From contig NZ_AYMJ01000030.1 in the NCBI RefSeq assembly GCF_000633255.1, forward strand, positions 142,562 to 206,561: a stretch of DNA of 64,000 nt, in the 5' to 3' direction. This DNA comes from Pseudomonas sp. H1h (GTDB lineage Bacteria; Pseudomonadota; Gammaproteobacteria; Pseudomonadales; Pseudomonadaceae). The position numbers and the translations under genes were made by a program. The notes under the pieces are model-generated. The model saw nothing but the letters and a program-made list of their open reading frames with translations. It did no database searches and had not been told where the DNA came from. Shown one piece after another: positions 1 to 8,774 of this stretch. Within the stretch, counting starts at the first letter, position 1; each line of letters begins with the position of its first letter.

Positions 1-228
1 TTGCTCGCCGAGCATTTCTCCCTGCGCATGGAGCCGATGCCCGAAGACCACAGCGGCCTGAATCTGCGCGAACGCCTGGAAAAGGTCGAACGCACGCTGT
101 TGCTTGATTGCCTGCGCAAGAACGACGGCAACCAGACCCTCGCCGCCCGCGAACTGGGCTTGCCGCGCCGCACGCTGCTGTACCGCCTCGGGCGCCTGAA
201 TATCAACCTGGGTGATTTCGATGGTTGA
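1..228 (+). CDS. sfa2: Sigma-54-dependent T6SS regulator, C-terminal end (partial)
   Basis: Only the last 75 residues are present; the gene begins left of the window. The tail is a Fis-type helix-turn-helix (LLDCLRKNDGNQTLAARELG, then LPRRTLLYRL), which ends NtrC-family sigma-54 activators. Its place directly before an orfX-fha-tssJ-tssK-tssL-tssM-stp1-stk1 run matches Sfa2 of P. aeruginosa HSI-2, an activator of sigma-54-dependent T6SS transcription. The AAA+ domain is off-window, so the assignment rests on the HTH and on gene order. Confidence 0.75.
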   Translation: MLAEHFSLRMEPMPEDHSGLNLRERLEKVERTLLLDCLRKNDGNQTLAARELGLPRRTLLYRLGRLNINLGDFDG

Positions 229-364
229 TCTAGGGCTGTTTTCTGGAACAGGCGCCGCCTTTGTGGTCAGCCAAGTCCCCTCGCCACAGGGAGTTCGTGT
301 GCCTCGGTGGTCAGGCTCAAGGCCGCGATGTAGAGCCTTCGCGATCACCTCAAAAACTTATTTC

Positions 365-389
365 AGCGCCGCCCGCAAGGGTCGGCGCT
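365..389 (+). terminator. Possible hairpin between sfa and orfX
   Basis: AGCGCCG (365-371) and CGGCGCT (383-389) form a 7-bp stem, followed by a short T-rich stretch (TTTGTGCTTTG). It could end sfa transcription or attenuate read-through into the fha operon. The T-tract is interrupted, so this is tentative. Confidence 0.35.
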
Positions 390-420
390 TTGTGCTTTGT
401 CTACCCCTGGAGACCCTCTG

Positions 421-561
421 ATGTCTGTTCGTCACTGGCACGCTGTCCTGCTGACCCTCGTCGTTCTATGCGGCCTTGGCGGCTGTAGCGGCAATTACAA
501 ATTCAACGACAACGACTATCGCCCGTTGGGTGATCCGCAAGCGGTCAATCGCGGCAAGTGA
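421..561 (+). CDS. Small T6SS-associated lipoprotein (OrfX-like)
   Basis: A 46-residue protein with a lipoprotein signal: a short basic N-terminus (MSVRHWH), a hydrophobic core, then the lipobox LGGC followed by SGNYKFNDND. A GGAG ribosome site lies about 8 bases before the ATG. It sits between sfa and fha, where P. aeruginosa HSI-2 has the small gene orfX. A role as a minor outer-membrane accessory of the T6SS is inferred from position only. It is short enough to be missed by gene finders. Confidence 0.7.
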   Translation: MSVRHWHAVLLTLVVLCGLGGCSGNYKFNDNDYRPLGDPQAVNRGK

Positions 562-579
562 CCGCAAGGAGCATCAAAC

Positions 580-1773
580 ATGGAATTGGTTTTCGAAATG
601 CTGAACACCAAGCAGTTCGTGCCCACCGAGTTGTGCCAGAAGACCTTCAAACAGGCCGGCGGCGTGATCGGGCGGGGCGAGGACTGCGACTGGATCATTC
701 CTGACCGCAAGCGTCATCTGTCCAATCACCACGCGATTGTCAGCTACCGCGAAGGCACGTTTTTTCTCACCGACACCAGCAGCAATGGGGTTCAGGACGG
801 CGACAGCGGTGCACGCTTGCACAAGGGCGAACCGGTGCGCATCGAACACGGCAGCACCTACGTGCTCGGCGACTTCGAAATTCGCGCGCGACTGGTGCGT
901 GACCCGGCGACCTTCGACGGTGAAGTCGGCCGTCCGCGTGCCGCCGGCAGCATCATTCCGGACGACGCGTTTCTCGATCTTGATCCGTTGAATGCGATCG
1001 AACAGCAAGAGCGCGTCTATTCGGAAATCGACGAACTGTTGGCCCCGACCGCCAAGCCCGAGGATTCCCGTCAGCGTGCCGACTATGCGCGCATCGACAT
1101 GGAAAGCCTGATGGTGCCGGAGCTGATCGCACCGGTTGAACCCGAGCCTGCTCCGGCCCCGAAAGCCGTCGAGCGTCAGAGCGAAGGGTTCTGGGAGCAT
1201 TTCGGTGCGGCGCTGGGCGTCGATGTCAAAAGCCTCAGCCACGACGAGCGCGAAGCACTGGCACTGAACGCTGCGCGTCTGCTGCGGCAGAGCATCGGTG
1301 GCTTGCAGCAGAGCCTGCGCACCCGTTCGGAGCTGAAAAACGAGCTGCGTCTGGCCCAGACCACCGTGCAAGGCACCAACAAGAACCCGCTGAAATTCGC
1401 CGTCGATCCGAGCGAAGCACTGCAGATTCTGTTGCAGCCGCACAAGCCCGGGCACCTGCCCGCCGAGCAGGCGATCTCTCGGGCGTTCCGCGATCTGCAG
1501 GCGCATCAGGTGGCCTTGCTTACCGCGAGCCGCGCCGCCGTACGCGGCACCCTGGAGCATTTCTCGCCGGAACAGCTGACCCTGCGTTTCGAGCGTGACA
1601 ACAAGCCGTTGATCGCCACGTCGGGCGGCCGCTGGAGAGCGTTCGGCCGTTACCACCAGGCACTGCGTCAGGACGATGACTGGAGCGAGCGTCTGCTGGC
1701 CCGCGATTTCGCCCAGGCCTACGAAGAACAGATCCGCCTGATCTCCACCCTCCACACCGACCACCAAGGATGA
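580..1773 (+). CDS. tagH: T6SS-associated FHA-domain protein
   Basis: A 397-residue protein. The N-terminal ~100 residues form a forkhead-associated domain: GRGEDCDW, then RHLSNHHA (the Ser/His phosphothreonine-binding region), then SSNGV. The rest is the TagH-type C-terminal region. Fha proteins bind phosphothreonine and relay the signal from the Stk kinase and Stp phosphatase to T6SS assembly; both enzymes are encoded 6-8 kb downstream. AAGGAG lies 9 bases before the ATG. The stop overlaps the tssJ start (ATGATG), implying translational coupling. Confidence 0.92.
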   Translation: MELVFEMLNTKQFVPTELCQKTFKQAGGVIGRGEDCDWIIPDRKRHLSNHHAIVSYREGTFFLTDTSSNGVQDGDSGARLHKGEPVRIEHGSTYVLGDFEIRARLVRDPATFDGEVGRPRAAGSIIPDDAFLDLDPLNAIEQQERVYSEIDELLAPTAKPEDSRQRADYARIDMESLMVPELIAPVEPEPAPAPKAVERQSEGFWEHFGAALGVDVKSLSHDEREALALNAARLLRQSIGGLQQSLRTRSELKNELRLAQTTVQGTNKNPLKFAVDPSEALQILLQPHKPGHLPAEQAISRAFRDLQAHQVALLTASRAAVRGTLEHFSPEQLTLRFERDNKPLIATSGGRWRAFGRYHQALRQDDDWSERLLARDFAQAYEEQIRLISTLHTDHQG

Positions 1774-2279
1774 TGCGCATGTCTCGCCGCTCGACCGCTT
1801 TTTTCAAGACGCTGACTGCGCTCACCGTGCTGGTGCTGCTCGCCGGCTGCTCGTCGCTGTCGCCATACTCGAAAGTGACCAAGATCAACCTGAAACTGAC
1901 CGGCAGCGATCAGCTCAACCCGGACCTCAACGGCCGTCCTTCGCCGATCGTGGTGCGCCTGTTCGAACTCAAGCACCCGGTGACCTTCGAGAACGCTGAT
2001 TTCTTCAGCCTCTACGAGCGCGCCAAGGAATCCCTCAACCCGGACCTGGTGGCCAGCGAAGAACTCGAACTGCGCCCGGGTGAAACCGTGGAAATGAAAC
2101 TCAGCGTGGAGGAGGGCAGCCGCTACGTCGGCGTTCTCGCCGCGTATCGCGATCTGCCGGAAACCAAGTGGCGCTATACCGTTCAGGTCACTCCGCTGGA
2201 GCTGACCGACGCCGATCTGACCCTGGATCAGGCCGGTATCCGCAACACCCATGAAGCGCTCGCCAAGGCGGATGACTGA
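1770..2279 (+). CDS. tssJ: T6SS outer-membrane lipoprotein TssJ
   Basis: A 169-residue protein with a lipoprotein signal peptide; the lipobox LAGC ends at Cys27 and is followed by SSLSPYSKV. TssJ is anchored in the outer membrane and recruits TssM to form the TssJ-L-M trans-envelope complex. The remainder (VVRLFELKHP, FENADFFSLY) matches the TssJ beta-sandwich. Alternative ATGs at 1773 and 1779 would shorten the signal peptide by 1 or 3 residues. tssK follows after 2 bases. Confidence 0.92.
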   Translation: MMRMSRRSTAFFKTLTALTVLVLLAGCSSLSPYSKVTKINLKLTGSDQLNPDLNGRPSPIVVRLFELKHPVTFENADFFSLYERAKESLNPDLVASEELELRPGETVEMKLSVEEGSRYVGVLAAYRDLPETKWRYTVQVTPLELTDADLTLDQAGIRNTHEALAKADD

Positions 2280-2281
2280 AC

Positions 2282-3613
2282 ATGAATACCCATAAAGTCA
2301 TTTGGCAGGAAGGCATGTTGCTGCGCCCGCAGCACTTCCAGCACAACGATCGCTATTACGATCACCAGATGAAAACCCGCACCCAGTTGCTGGGTGGCTA
2401 CACCTGGGGTTTCCTCAATCTGGAGATCGACCTGCAGTTCCTCAACATGGGCAAGCTGGTGATCAGTGCCGCGTCGGGGATCCTGCCGGACGGCAGCCTG
2501 TTCGAACTCGGCGGCAACACCGAACCGCTGGCGCTGGACGTGCCGCCGAACACCGGCAACACGCCGATTTACCTGGCGCTGCCGTTGGTCACCGGTAACC
2601 ACATCGAAGCGCGCCGTCCGGAGCAGTCTGACGTGCTGGCGCGTTACACCGCGTATGACGCCGAAGTCGCCGACTCCAACGCTGGCGACGACTCCGCGAG
2701 CCAGGTCAGCTGCGGCCGCCCGGACTTCAAACTGTTGCTCGGCGAGCAGCAGAGCGATCAGGCCTACGTGAAGCTGAAGATCTGCGACGTGCTCGACACC
2801 ACGCCGGACGGTGTGATCAGTCTCGATCCGGATTTCGTGCCGACCTACATTCAGGCCCACGCCTCCAGCTACCTGCTGTCGTGCCTCAAAGAAGTCATCA
2901 GCATGCTCAACCACCGGGGCGACACGATTGCCGAGCGGATTCGCTCCAACGGCAAGGTCGGCGGCGCGGAGGTTGGCGACTTCATGATGCTGCAACTGAT
3001 CAACCGTACCGAACTGCTGCTGCGCCATTACCTGGGCCTGGAGCAAGTGCACCCGGAAGAGTTGTACCGCACGCTGCTGACCATGCTCGGCGATCTGGCG
3101 ACTTTCTCCAGCGACAGCAAACGCCCGCGCCTGGACAGCCGCTACTCCCACGCCGATCAGGGCGCGAGCTTCCGCAAACTGATGGAAGCGATTCGTCAGG
3201 TGCTGTCGATGGTGCTGGAGCAACACGCCATCGAGCTGATCCTGCAAGCGCGTCAATACGGCATCATCGTGTCGCCGTTGCACGACCACAAACTGCTGGG
3301 CTCGGCTTCGTTCGTGCTGGCAGCGAGTGCCAACTGCGACTCCGAAGAACTGCGCCAACGCTTGCCGGCGCACCTCAAGGTCGGCCCGGTGGAGCGCATT
3401 CGCCAACTGGTCAACCTGCACCTGCCGGGGATCAAGGTCAAACCCTTGCCCGTGGCCCCGCGGCAGATCGCGTTCCACTCGAACAAAACCTACTTCATCC
3501 TCGAACTCAGTTCCGAAGACCTGGCGCAACTCGAGCGCTCCGGCGGCTTCGCGTTCCACGTGTCCGGCGAATTCGCCGAGCTTGAACTGAAATTCTGGGC
3601 CATCAGGAACTGA
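2282..3613 (+). CDS. tssK: T6SS baseplate protein TssK
   Basis: A 443-residue protein, the normal TssK length, opening with the diagnostic VIWQEGMLLRPQHFQ. TssK trimers link the cytoplasmic T6SS baseplate to the TssJLM membrane complex. The whole length reads as TssK, including the C-terminal part ending ELELKFWAIRN. It lies between tssJ and tssL with gaps of 2 and 5 bases. Confidence 0.95.
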   Translation: MNTHKVIWQEGMLLRPQHFQHNDRYYDHQMKTRTQLLGGYTWGFLNLEIDLQFLNMGKLVISAASGILPDGSLFELGGNTEPLALDVPPNTGNTPIYLALPLVTGNHIEARRPEQSDVLARYTAYDAEVADSNAGDDSASQVSCGRPDFKLLLGEQQSDQAYVKLKICDVLDTTPDGVISLDPDFVPTYIQAHASSYLLSCLKEVISMLNHRGDTIAERIRSNGKVGGAEVGDFMMLQLINRTELLLRHYLGLEQVHPEELYRTLLTMLGDLATFSSDSKRPRLDSRYSHADQGASFRKLMEAIRQVLSMVLEQHAIELILQARQYGIIVSPLHDHKLLGSASFVLAASANCDSEELRQRLPAHLKVGPVERIRQLVNLHLPGIKVKPLPVAPRQIAFHSNKTYFILELSSEDLAQLERSGGFAFHVSGEFAELELKFWAIRN

Positions 3614-3618
3614 CCGAC

Positions 3619-4494
3619 ATGATCAAGGACATGGAACACAACCAGGACGACAAAACCGTCCTGCTCGACCGTCAGGGCCACGGCCCGGCGTCGAGTCCGC
3701 TGACCGACTTCGCTGCGCCACCGCGCTTCGAGCAACTGGAAGAACGGATGATCTACGCTGCGCGCCTGCGCCCGGCGGAGGCGTTCAACATCAGCCTCAA
3801 TTCGCTGGTGGCGGCCTCGTCCGAACTGCTTTCGGAAGTGGTGCGTCTCAAGCACAGCGAAACCCGCGAAGACCTTTACGCGCTCAACGAGCGCCTGACC
3901 GCCGGGCTCAAGCTGTTTGAAGTGCGCGCCCTGCATAACGGCGCCGAAAGCAGCCAGGTGATGGCCGCTCGTTACGTGCTCTGCACCGTGGTCGACGAAG
4001 CCGTCGTGACCACGCCGTGGGGCAACGAAAGCGAGTGGTCGCAGATGAGCCTGCTGAGCAGCTTCCACAACGAGACCTTCGGTGGCGAGAAGTTCTTCCA
4101 GTTGCTTGATCGCCTGTCGAAGAACCCGGTCAAACACCTGCCGATGCTCGAGTTGATGTACCTGTGCCTGTCCCTCGGTTTCGAGGGCAAATACCGCGTG
4201 CAGGCGCGTGGCATGCTCGAACTCGAAGGCATCCGCGACGCCCTGTACCGGCAGATCCGTCAGCTGCGTGGCGACGTGCCGCGCGAGTTGTCGCCGCACT
4301 GGGAAGGCCTCAACGATCAGCGCCGCAACCTGGTGCGCATCGTGCCGGCGTGGATGGTGGTGCTGTTCACTTTCGTCTGCCTGGTGGTGATGTATTCGGG
4401 CTTCGCCTGGGTCCTGGGCGAGCAGCGCGACACCGTTCTGCAACCATATCAGCCGCTTGATCCGGCCGCGGTTCAACCGCAGTCGCAGCCGTAA
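3619..4494 (+). CDS. tssL: T6SS membrane protein TssL (DotU/IcmH family)
   Basis: A 291-residue protein. The N-terminal cytoplasmic DotU domain is followed by one C-terminal transmembrane helix (WMVVLFTFVCLVVMYSGF, about residues 245-270) and a short periplasmic tail rich in Pro and Gln. It belongs to the short form: there is no OmpA-like peptidoglycan-binding domain, so anchoring to the wall would need a separate protein. TssL is an inner-membrane partner of TssM and baseplate. Confidence 0.93.
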   Translation: MIKDMEHNQDDKTVLLDRQGHGPASSPLTDFAAPPRFEQLEERMIYAARLRPAEAFNISLNSLVAASSELLSEVVRLKHSETREDLYALNERLTAGLKLFEVRALHNGAESSQVMAARYVLCTVVDEAVVTTPWGNESEWSQMSLLSSFHNETFGGEKFFQLLDRLSKNPVKHLPMLELMYLCLSLGFEGKYRVQARGMLELEGIRDALYRQIRQLRGDVPRELSPHWEGLNDQRRNLVRIVPAWMVVLFTFVCLVVMYSGFAWVLGEQRDTVLQPYQPLDPAAVQPQSQP

Positions 4495-4503
4495 CAGGGA
4501 CGT

Positions 4504-7500
4504 GTGATGAAAAAGTTTTTCAAGAAAGTCGGCGCCTTCCTGCGCCAGACCTGGGTCTGGACTCTGCTGCTGGTGCTGTTCGTGGCACTGCTGGTGTGGT
4601 TCGTTGGCCCGTTGTTGGCAGTGGATGACTACAAGTTCTGGGAAAGCGCGACCTCGCGTCTGCTGACCATCAGCGTGCTGTTCCTGATCTGGGGCCTGAC
4701 CATGGTCTTCGTCAGCTGGCGCGCGGGTATCCGCAAGAAAGCCGTCGAAGAAACCGAAGACGGCCAGGATCGCATCCGTCGTGACGATCTGATCGAAGAA
4801 GAGCAGAAAGAGTTGAAGGCGCGGTTCAAGGACGCGCTGAAAACCCTGAAGACCTCGAGCCTGTATCGCGGCCGCAGCGAACGCTGGCGCAACGATTTGC
4901 CGTGGTACCTGCTGATCGGCCCGCAGTCCTGCGGCAAGACCAGCCTGCTGGACTTCTCCGGGCTCGAATTCCCGATCAACAAGATCGACCGCAAGCTGAC
5001 CCGCGACACCCTCGGTACCCGTCATTGCGACTGGTACTTCGCCGACCACGGTGTGCTGATCGACACCGCCGGGCGCTACACCGCGCAGCCGGACGCGGAA
5101 GTCGACGGCAGTGCCTGGACCACCTTGCTCGAACTGTTGCGCAAGCGTCGTCGCGGGCGTCCGTTGAACGGCGTGCTGGTGACCATTCCGGTGGAATCGC
5201 TCATCGGTGGCAGCGAGCAGGACATCGACGCCCTGGCGCGCCAGGTACGCGGTCGCCTGCAAGATGTCTATCAGAAGCTGCACGTCGACGTACCGGTGTA
5301 TCTGGTGCTGAGCAAGGCTGACAAGCTGCTCGGTTTCGACGAGTTCTTCGATCAACTGACCCGCGAAGAAAGCGATCAAGTGCTGGGTACCAGCTTCCGC
5401 AAGGATCAGCTCGGCACCGACGTCGCGGTACTGCGCAGCGAGTTCGAAGAGCTGCTGCGTCGCCTGAACAATCAGGTGATCATGCGCATGCACTCCGAGC
5501 GCGATACCCAGCGCCGTGGCCGCATCCTCGACTTCCCGCATCAACTGGGGCAGATCGGCGAGCATCTGTGCCTGTTCGTCGACCTGGCGTTCACCGGCAA
5601 CCGCTACCAGCGCGCGACGCTGCTGCGTGGTTTCTACCTGACCAGCGCCCCGCACCTGACTCAGGAAATGGACGCGACCACCGCCGGCATCGGCGCCAAT
5701 CTGGGCATGAATGCCGGCGTGTTGCCGACCCTGCGCAGTGGCCGTTCGCGTTTCATCCATCATCTGTTCAGCCGGGTGATTTTCCCGGAATCCGATCTGG
5801 CCGGCCTCGACAAGCGCGAGCGCAGCCGCATCCATTGGGGTCAGCGTGCGTTGTACGTCGGCGCACTGGCGGCACTGGCCCTGTTCGGCATGCTCTGGGC
5901 CGGTGGTTTCTCGGCCAACTACGAGCGTCTGGAAAACCTGCGCGCACTGGCGCAGAACTGGACTCAACAGCGTTCGGCGCTGACCCCGCGTGATGACGCG
6001 ATGGGCGTGCTGAAAACCCTCGACACCAGCTACGCCGCGACTCAGGTGTTCCCGAAAAAGGGCGACGTCTCGTACCACGAGCGGGGCGGTCTGTATCAGG
6101 GCGAAGACGTCAATCCGGTGGTCAGGCAGGCCTACGAGCACGAACTCGAAGTGCAACTGCTGCCACGGGTCGCGACGATGCTCGAAGGGCAGATCCGCGC
6201 CAACATGAAGGACCGCGAAAAGCTGCTCAACAGCCTGCGCGCGTACCTGATGTTGAACATGAAAGACCGCCGTGACGCCGCGTGGCTCAAGGACTGGGTC
6301 GCCACTGACTGGTCGCAGCGCTATACCGGCAACACCGCGGTGCAGAACGGTCTGAACACTCACCTCGAGCGCCTGCTGAAGCAGCCGTTCATCTACCCGC
6401 TGAACGATCAGTTGGTGACTCAGGCGCGTCAGGTTCTGCGTTCCGAATCGCTGGCCACCGTGGTCTACCGCATGCTCCGCGAGCAGGCGCGCAACCTGCC
6501 GGAATACCGTTTCAGCCAGCACCTCGGCCCGCAGGGCTCGCTGTTCATCGGCACCGAATACGTGATCCCGGGGTTCTACACCCAGCAGGGTTATCAGCAG
6601 TATTTCTCGGTGCAGGGTTCGGCGCTGGTCACCGACATCCTGCGTGACAACTGGGTGCTGGGCGAAGGTGCGGGCATCAGCGACATGGACTTGCGTCGCC
6701 TGATGGTCGAGCTGGAGCAACTGTACTTCCGCGACTACGCCAACTACTGGAGCGAAGCCGTTGGCCAGGTGGCGTTGCCGCCGATCAGCGACGCCGGTGA
6801 AGGCGCCGAGCAACTGGCGGGCCTGACTTCGGCCAACTCACCGGTGCTGGCGTTGCTCACTGAAGTGCGCGAAAACACGCGCTTCCCGGCTGCTGCCGAT
6901 CCGGTGGATGAAGCCGGTGATGCCGCTGATGCACTGGCGGGGCAGAAGGGCAAACTGGGCAAGGTCGGCAAGCTGGCCTCGGCAGTCGCGGACAAAGCCT
7001 CGGCGATGAACGTGGCGAAAAACCTGCCGGACACCGCGAAGAAGTCGCTGCAACGTCGTTTCGAGCCGCTGCACCGGTTGCTCGATGACAACAACGGCCC
7101 GGCCGCTGACCTGACCCCGGCCCTCAGTGCGCTCAACGACTTGCAACTGCAACTGTCCGGTCTGGCCCGTTCCAGTACGCCGGAACAAGCCGCGTTCGAA
7201 CTGGCGAAAACCCGCATGAGCGGCCAGCGTGATGCGCTGACCAACCTGCGTGCTGCCTCGGGTCGCCTGCCGCGTCCGCTGAGCGTGTGGTTCAACGTGC
7301 TGGCCGAAGACTCGTGGCGCCTGGTGCTCAACGATGCCTACCAATACCTGAACGGCCGTTATCAGAACGAGCTGTACAGCGTGTATGGCAAGACCATCAG
7401 CAAGCGTTATCCGTTCAGCGCCAGCAGCACCAGCGACGTGGCGATCAGCGACTTCCGCGAGTTCTTCCGGGCGCAAGGCACCGTCGACCGCTTCTTCGAC

Positions 7501-8046
7501 AGCTACATGCGTCCGTTCGTCAGCGGTGATCCGGGCAACTACCGGATGCGCAGCGTCGACGGCCACAGCCTGCCGGTGTCGAAGATGTATCTGGACCAGA
7601 TGGCGGCAGCCCTGACGATTCGCCAGAGCTTCTTCTCGATCAACCCGGCCGAGCCGACCGTGCAGTTCAAACTGGAGCCGTACACCCTCGATCCGGCGGT
7701 GAGCCGTTCCGAGTTCAAGTTCGGCGACAAGACCATGGAATACCGCCACGGTCCGATCCTGCCAATGACGTTCAAGTGGCCGACCGATGCTGAAGACGGT
7801 CGTACCAGCCTGGTGATGGACAAGATGGCGGGGCGTCCGATCGGTATCGAGAAGAACTCCGGCCCATGGTCGCTGTTCCGTCTGTTCGACCTGATGCAGA
7901 CCGAATACCTGACCGGTCGCGACGTGTTGGTGCTGAAAGCCGACGTGGGTGGCTTGCGCGCCAACTACCTGCTGACCAGCCAGCGCACGCCGAACCCGTT
8001 CGACATGGGCGTATTGCGCACCTTCCGTATGCCGGTGCAGCTCTGA
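4504..8046 (+). CDS. tssM: T6SS membrane protein TssM (IcmF family)
   Basis: An 1180-residue IcmF protein. Two N-terminal membrane helices (about residues 14-38 and 50-70) precede a cytoplasmic GTPase-like domain with Walker A GPQSCGKT (residues 139-146). A third membrane helix lies near residue 450 (LYVGALAALALFGMLW), followed by a large periplasmic part. TssM spans the envelope and contacts TssJ. The intact P-loop suggests nucleotide binding. The start may be GTG 4504 or ATG 4507. Its stop overlaps the next ATG by one base. Confidence 0.95.
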   Translation: MMKKFFKKVGAFLRQTWVWTLLLVLFVALLVWFVGPLLAVDDYKFWESATSRLLTISVLFLIWGLTMVFVSWRAGIRKKAVEETEDGQDRIRRDDLIEEEQKELKARFKDALKTLKTSSLYRGRSERWRNDLPWYLLIGPQSCGKTSLLDFSGLEFPINKIDRKLTRDTLGTRHCDWYFADHGVLIDTAGRYTAQPDAEVDGSAWTTLLELLRKRRRGRPLNGVLVTIPVESLIGGSEQDIDALARQVRGRLQDVYQKLHVDVPVYLVLSKADKLLGFDEFFDQLTREESDQVLGTSFRKDQLGTDVAVLRSEFEELLRRLNNQVIMRMHSERDTQRRGRILDFPHQLGQIGEHLCLFVDLAFTGNRYQRATLLRGFYLTSAPHLTQEMDATTAGIGANLGMNAGVLPTLRSGRSRFIHHLFSRVIFPESDLAGLDKRERSRIHWGQRALYVGALAALALFGMLWAGGFSANYERLENLRALAQNWTQQRSALTPRDDAMGVLKTLDTSYAATQVFPKKGDVSYHERGGLYQGEDVNPVVRQAYEHELEVQLLPRVATMLEGQIRANMKDREKLLNSLRAYLMLNMKDRRDAAWLKDWVATDWSQRYTGNTAVQNGLNTHLERLLKQPFIYPLNDQLVTQARQVLRSESLATVVYRMLREQARNLPEYRFSQHLGPQGSLFIGTEYVIPGFYTQQGYQQYFSVQGSALVTDILRDNWVLGEGAGISDMDLRRLMVELEQLYFRDYANYWSEAVGQVALPPISDAGEGAEQLAGLTSANSPVLALLTEVRENTRFPAAADPVDEAGDAADALAGQKGKLGKVGKLASAVADKASAMNVAKNLPDTAKKSLQRRFEPLHRLLDDNNGPAADLTPALSALNDLQLQLSGLARSSTPEQAAFELAKTRMSGQRDALTNLRAASGRLPRPLSVWFNVLAEDSWRLVLNDAYQYLNGRYQNELYSVYGKTISKRYPFSASSTSDVAISDFREFFRAQGTVDRFFDSYMRPFVSGDPGNYRMRSVDGHSLPVSKMYLDQMAAALTIRQSFFSINPAEPTVQFKLEPYTLDPAVSRSEFKFGDKTMEYRHGPILPMTFKWPTDAEDGRTSLVMDKMAGRPIGIEKNSGPWSLFRLFDLMQTEYLTGRDVLVLKADVGGLRANYLLTSQRTPNPFDMGVLRTFRMPVQL

Positions 8047-8774
8047 TGCTGGTGGCCAGTCCCTGGCGCAGCGCGGCGCGTACCGACCCGGGCAAGGTGC
8101 GGGCGCGCAACGAAGATGCCTTCCTCGACAATCCGCAGCAGGGGCTGTGGGTGGTCGCGGACGGCATGGGCGGTCATCAGGGTGGTGACATCGCCAGCCA
8201 GTTGATCGTCGCCAGCCTGGCTGAACTGCCGCAGCACGAGGACTTCGACGAACGCCTCAAAGCCATCCGCCAGTGCCTGCACTGGCTGAACCGGCGTTTG
8301 GGGCAAGAGTTGACGGTCACCGCCGGGCGTCACGACAGCATCATGGGCAGCACCGTCGTGGCGCTGCTGGTGGAAGGCAATCGCGCGGCCTGCATCTGGG
8401 CCGGCGACAGCCGCTGCTACCTGTGGCGTGGGCAGCGGTTGTATCAGCTGTCCAAGGACCATTCGCTGCAGCAGCAACTGATCGACGAGCAACAGATGAG
8501 CGTCGAACAGGCCGCTGCGCACCCAGCGGCCCAGGCCTTGACCCGGGCGGTCGGCGCGGCCGAACAACTGACCCTGGATGTCCTCGAACTCGAGGTCTAC
8601 CCGGGCGATGCGTTCCTGTTGTGCAGCGATGGTTTGTACCAGGGCCTGAGCAGCGATGCCCTTGGCAACGCCCTCAGCCTGAGTGCGCCGCACGTGGCGC
8701 TGGAACGTCTGTTCGATGGTGCCCTGCGTGGCGCCGCCCGGGACAACCTGACTGCCGTGGTGATCCGCCAATGA
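8046..8774 (+). CDS. stp1: PP2C-type Ser/Thr protein phosphatase of the T6SS
   Basis: A 242-residue PP2C/PPM phosphatase. Metal-ligand motifs are visible: RNEDAF, VADGMGGHQGGD, the ASP-containing AGDSRCYLWR and LLCSDGLYQG. It would remove the phosphates added by the adjacent kinase, resetting the Fha switch (PppA/Stp1 role). A longer in-frame reading begins inside tssM, but the ATG at 8046, overlapping the tssM stop, leads straight into the conserved N-terminus. The next gene overlaps by 4 bases. Confidence 0.92.
   Translation: MLVASPWRSAARTDPGKVRARNEDAFLDNPQQGLWVVADGMGGHQGGDIASQLIVASLAELPQHEDFDERLKAIRQCLHWLNRRLGQELTVTAGRHDSIMGSTVVALLVEGNRAACIWAGDSRCYLWRGQRLYQLSKDHSLQQQLIDEQQMSVEQAAAHPAAQALTRAVGAAEQLTLDVLELEVYPGDAFLLCSDGLYQGLSSDALGNALSLSAPHVALERLFDGALRGAARDNLTAVVIRQ

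Noticed and set aside
433..450. Sigma-54-like site (TGGCACG...CTGCT) near the sfa-orfX junction
   Set aside because: The GG to GC spacing is one base too long, TTGC is degenerate and the site lies inside the orfX signal-peptide codons.
3490..6813. Very long open frame (1107 codons) antisense to tssK-tssL-tssM
   Set aside because: GC-rich codon use leaves few stops in the antisense frame. It has no recognisable domain, runs across several well-supported genes and is low-complexity in Gln, His and Val.
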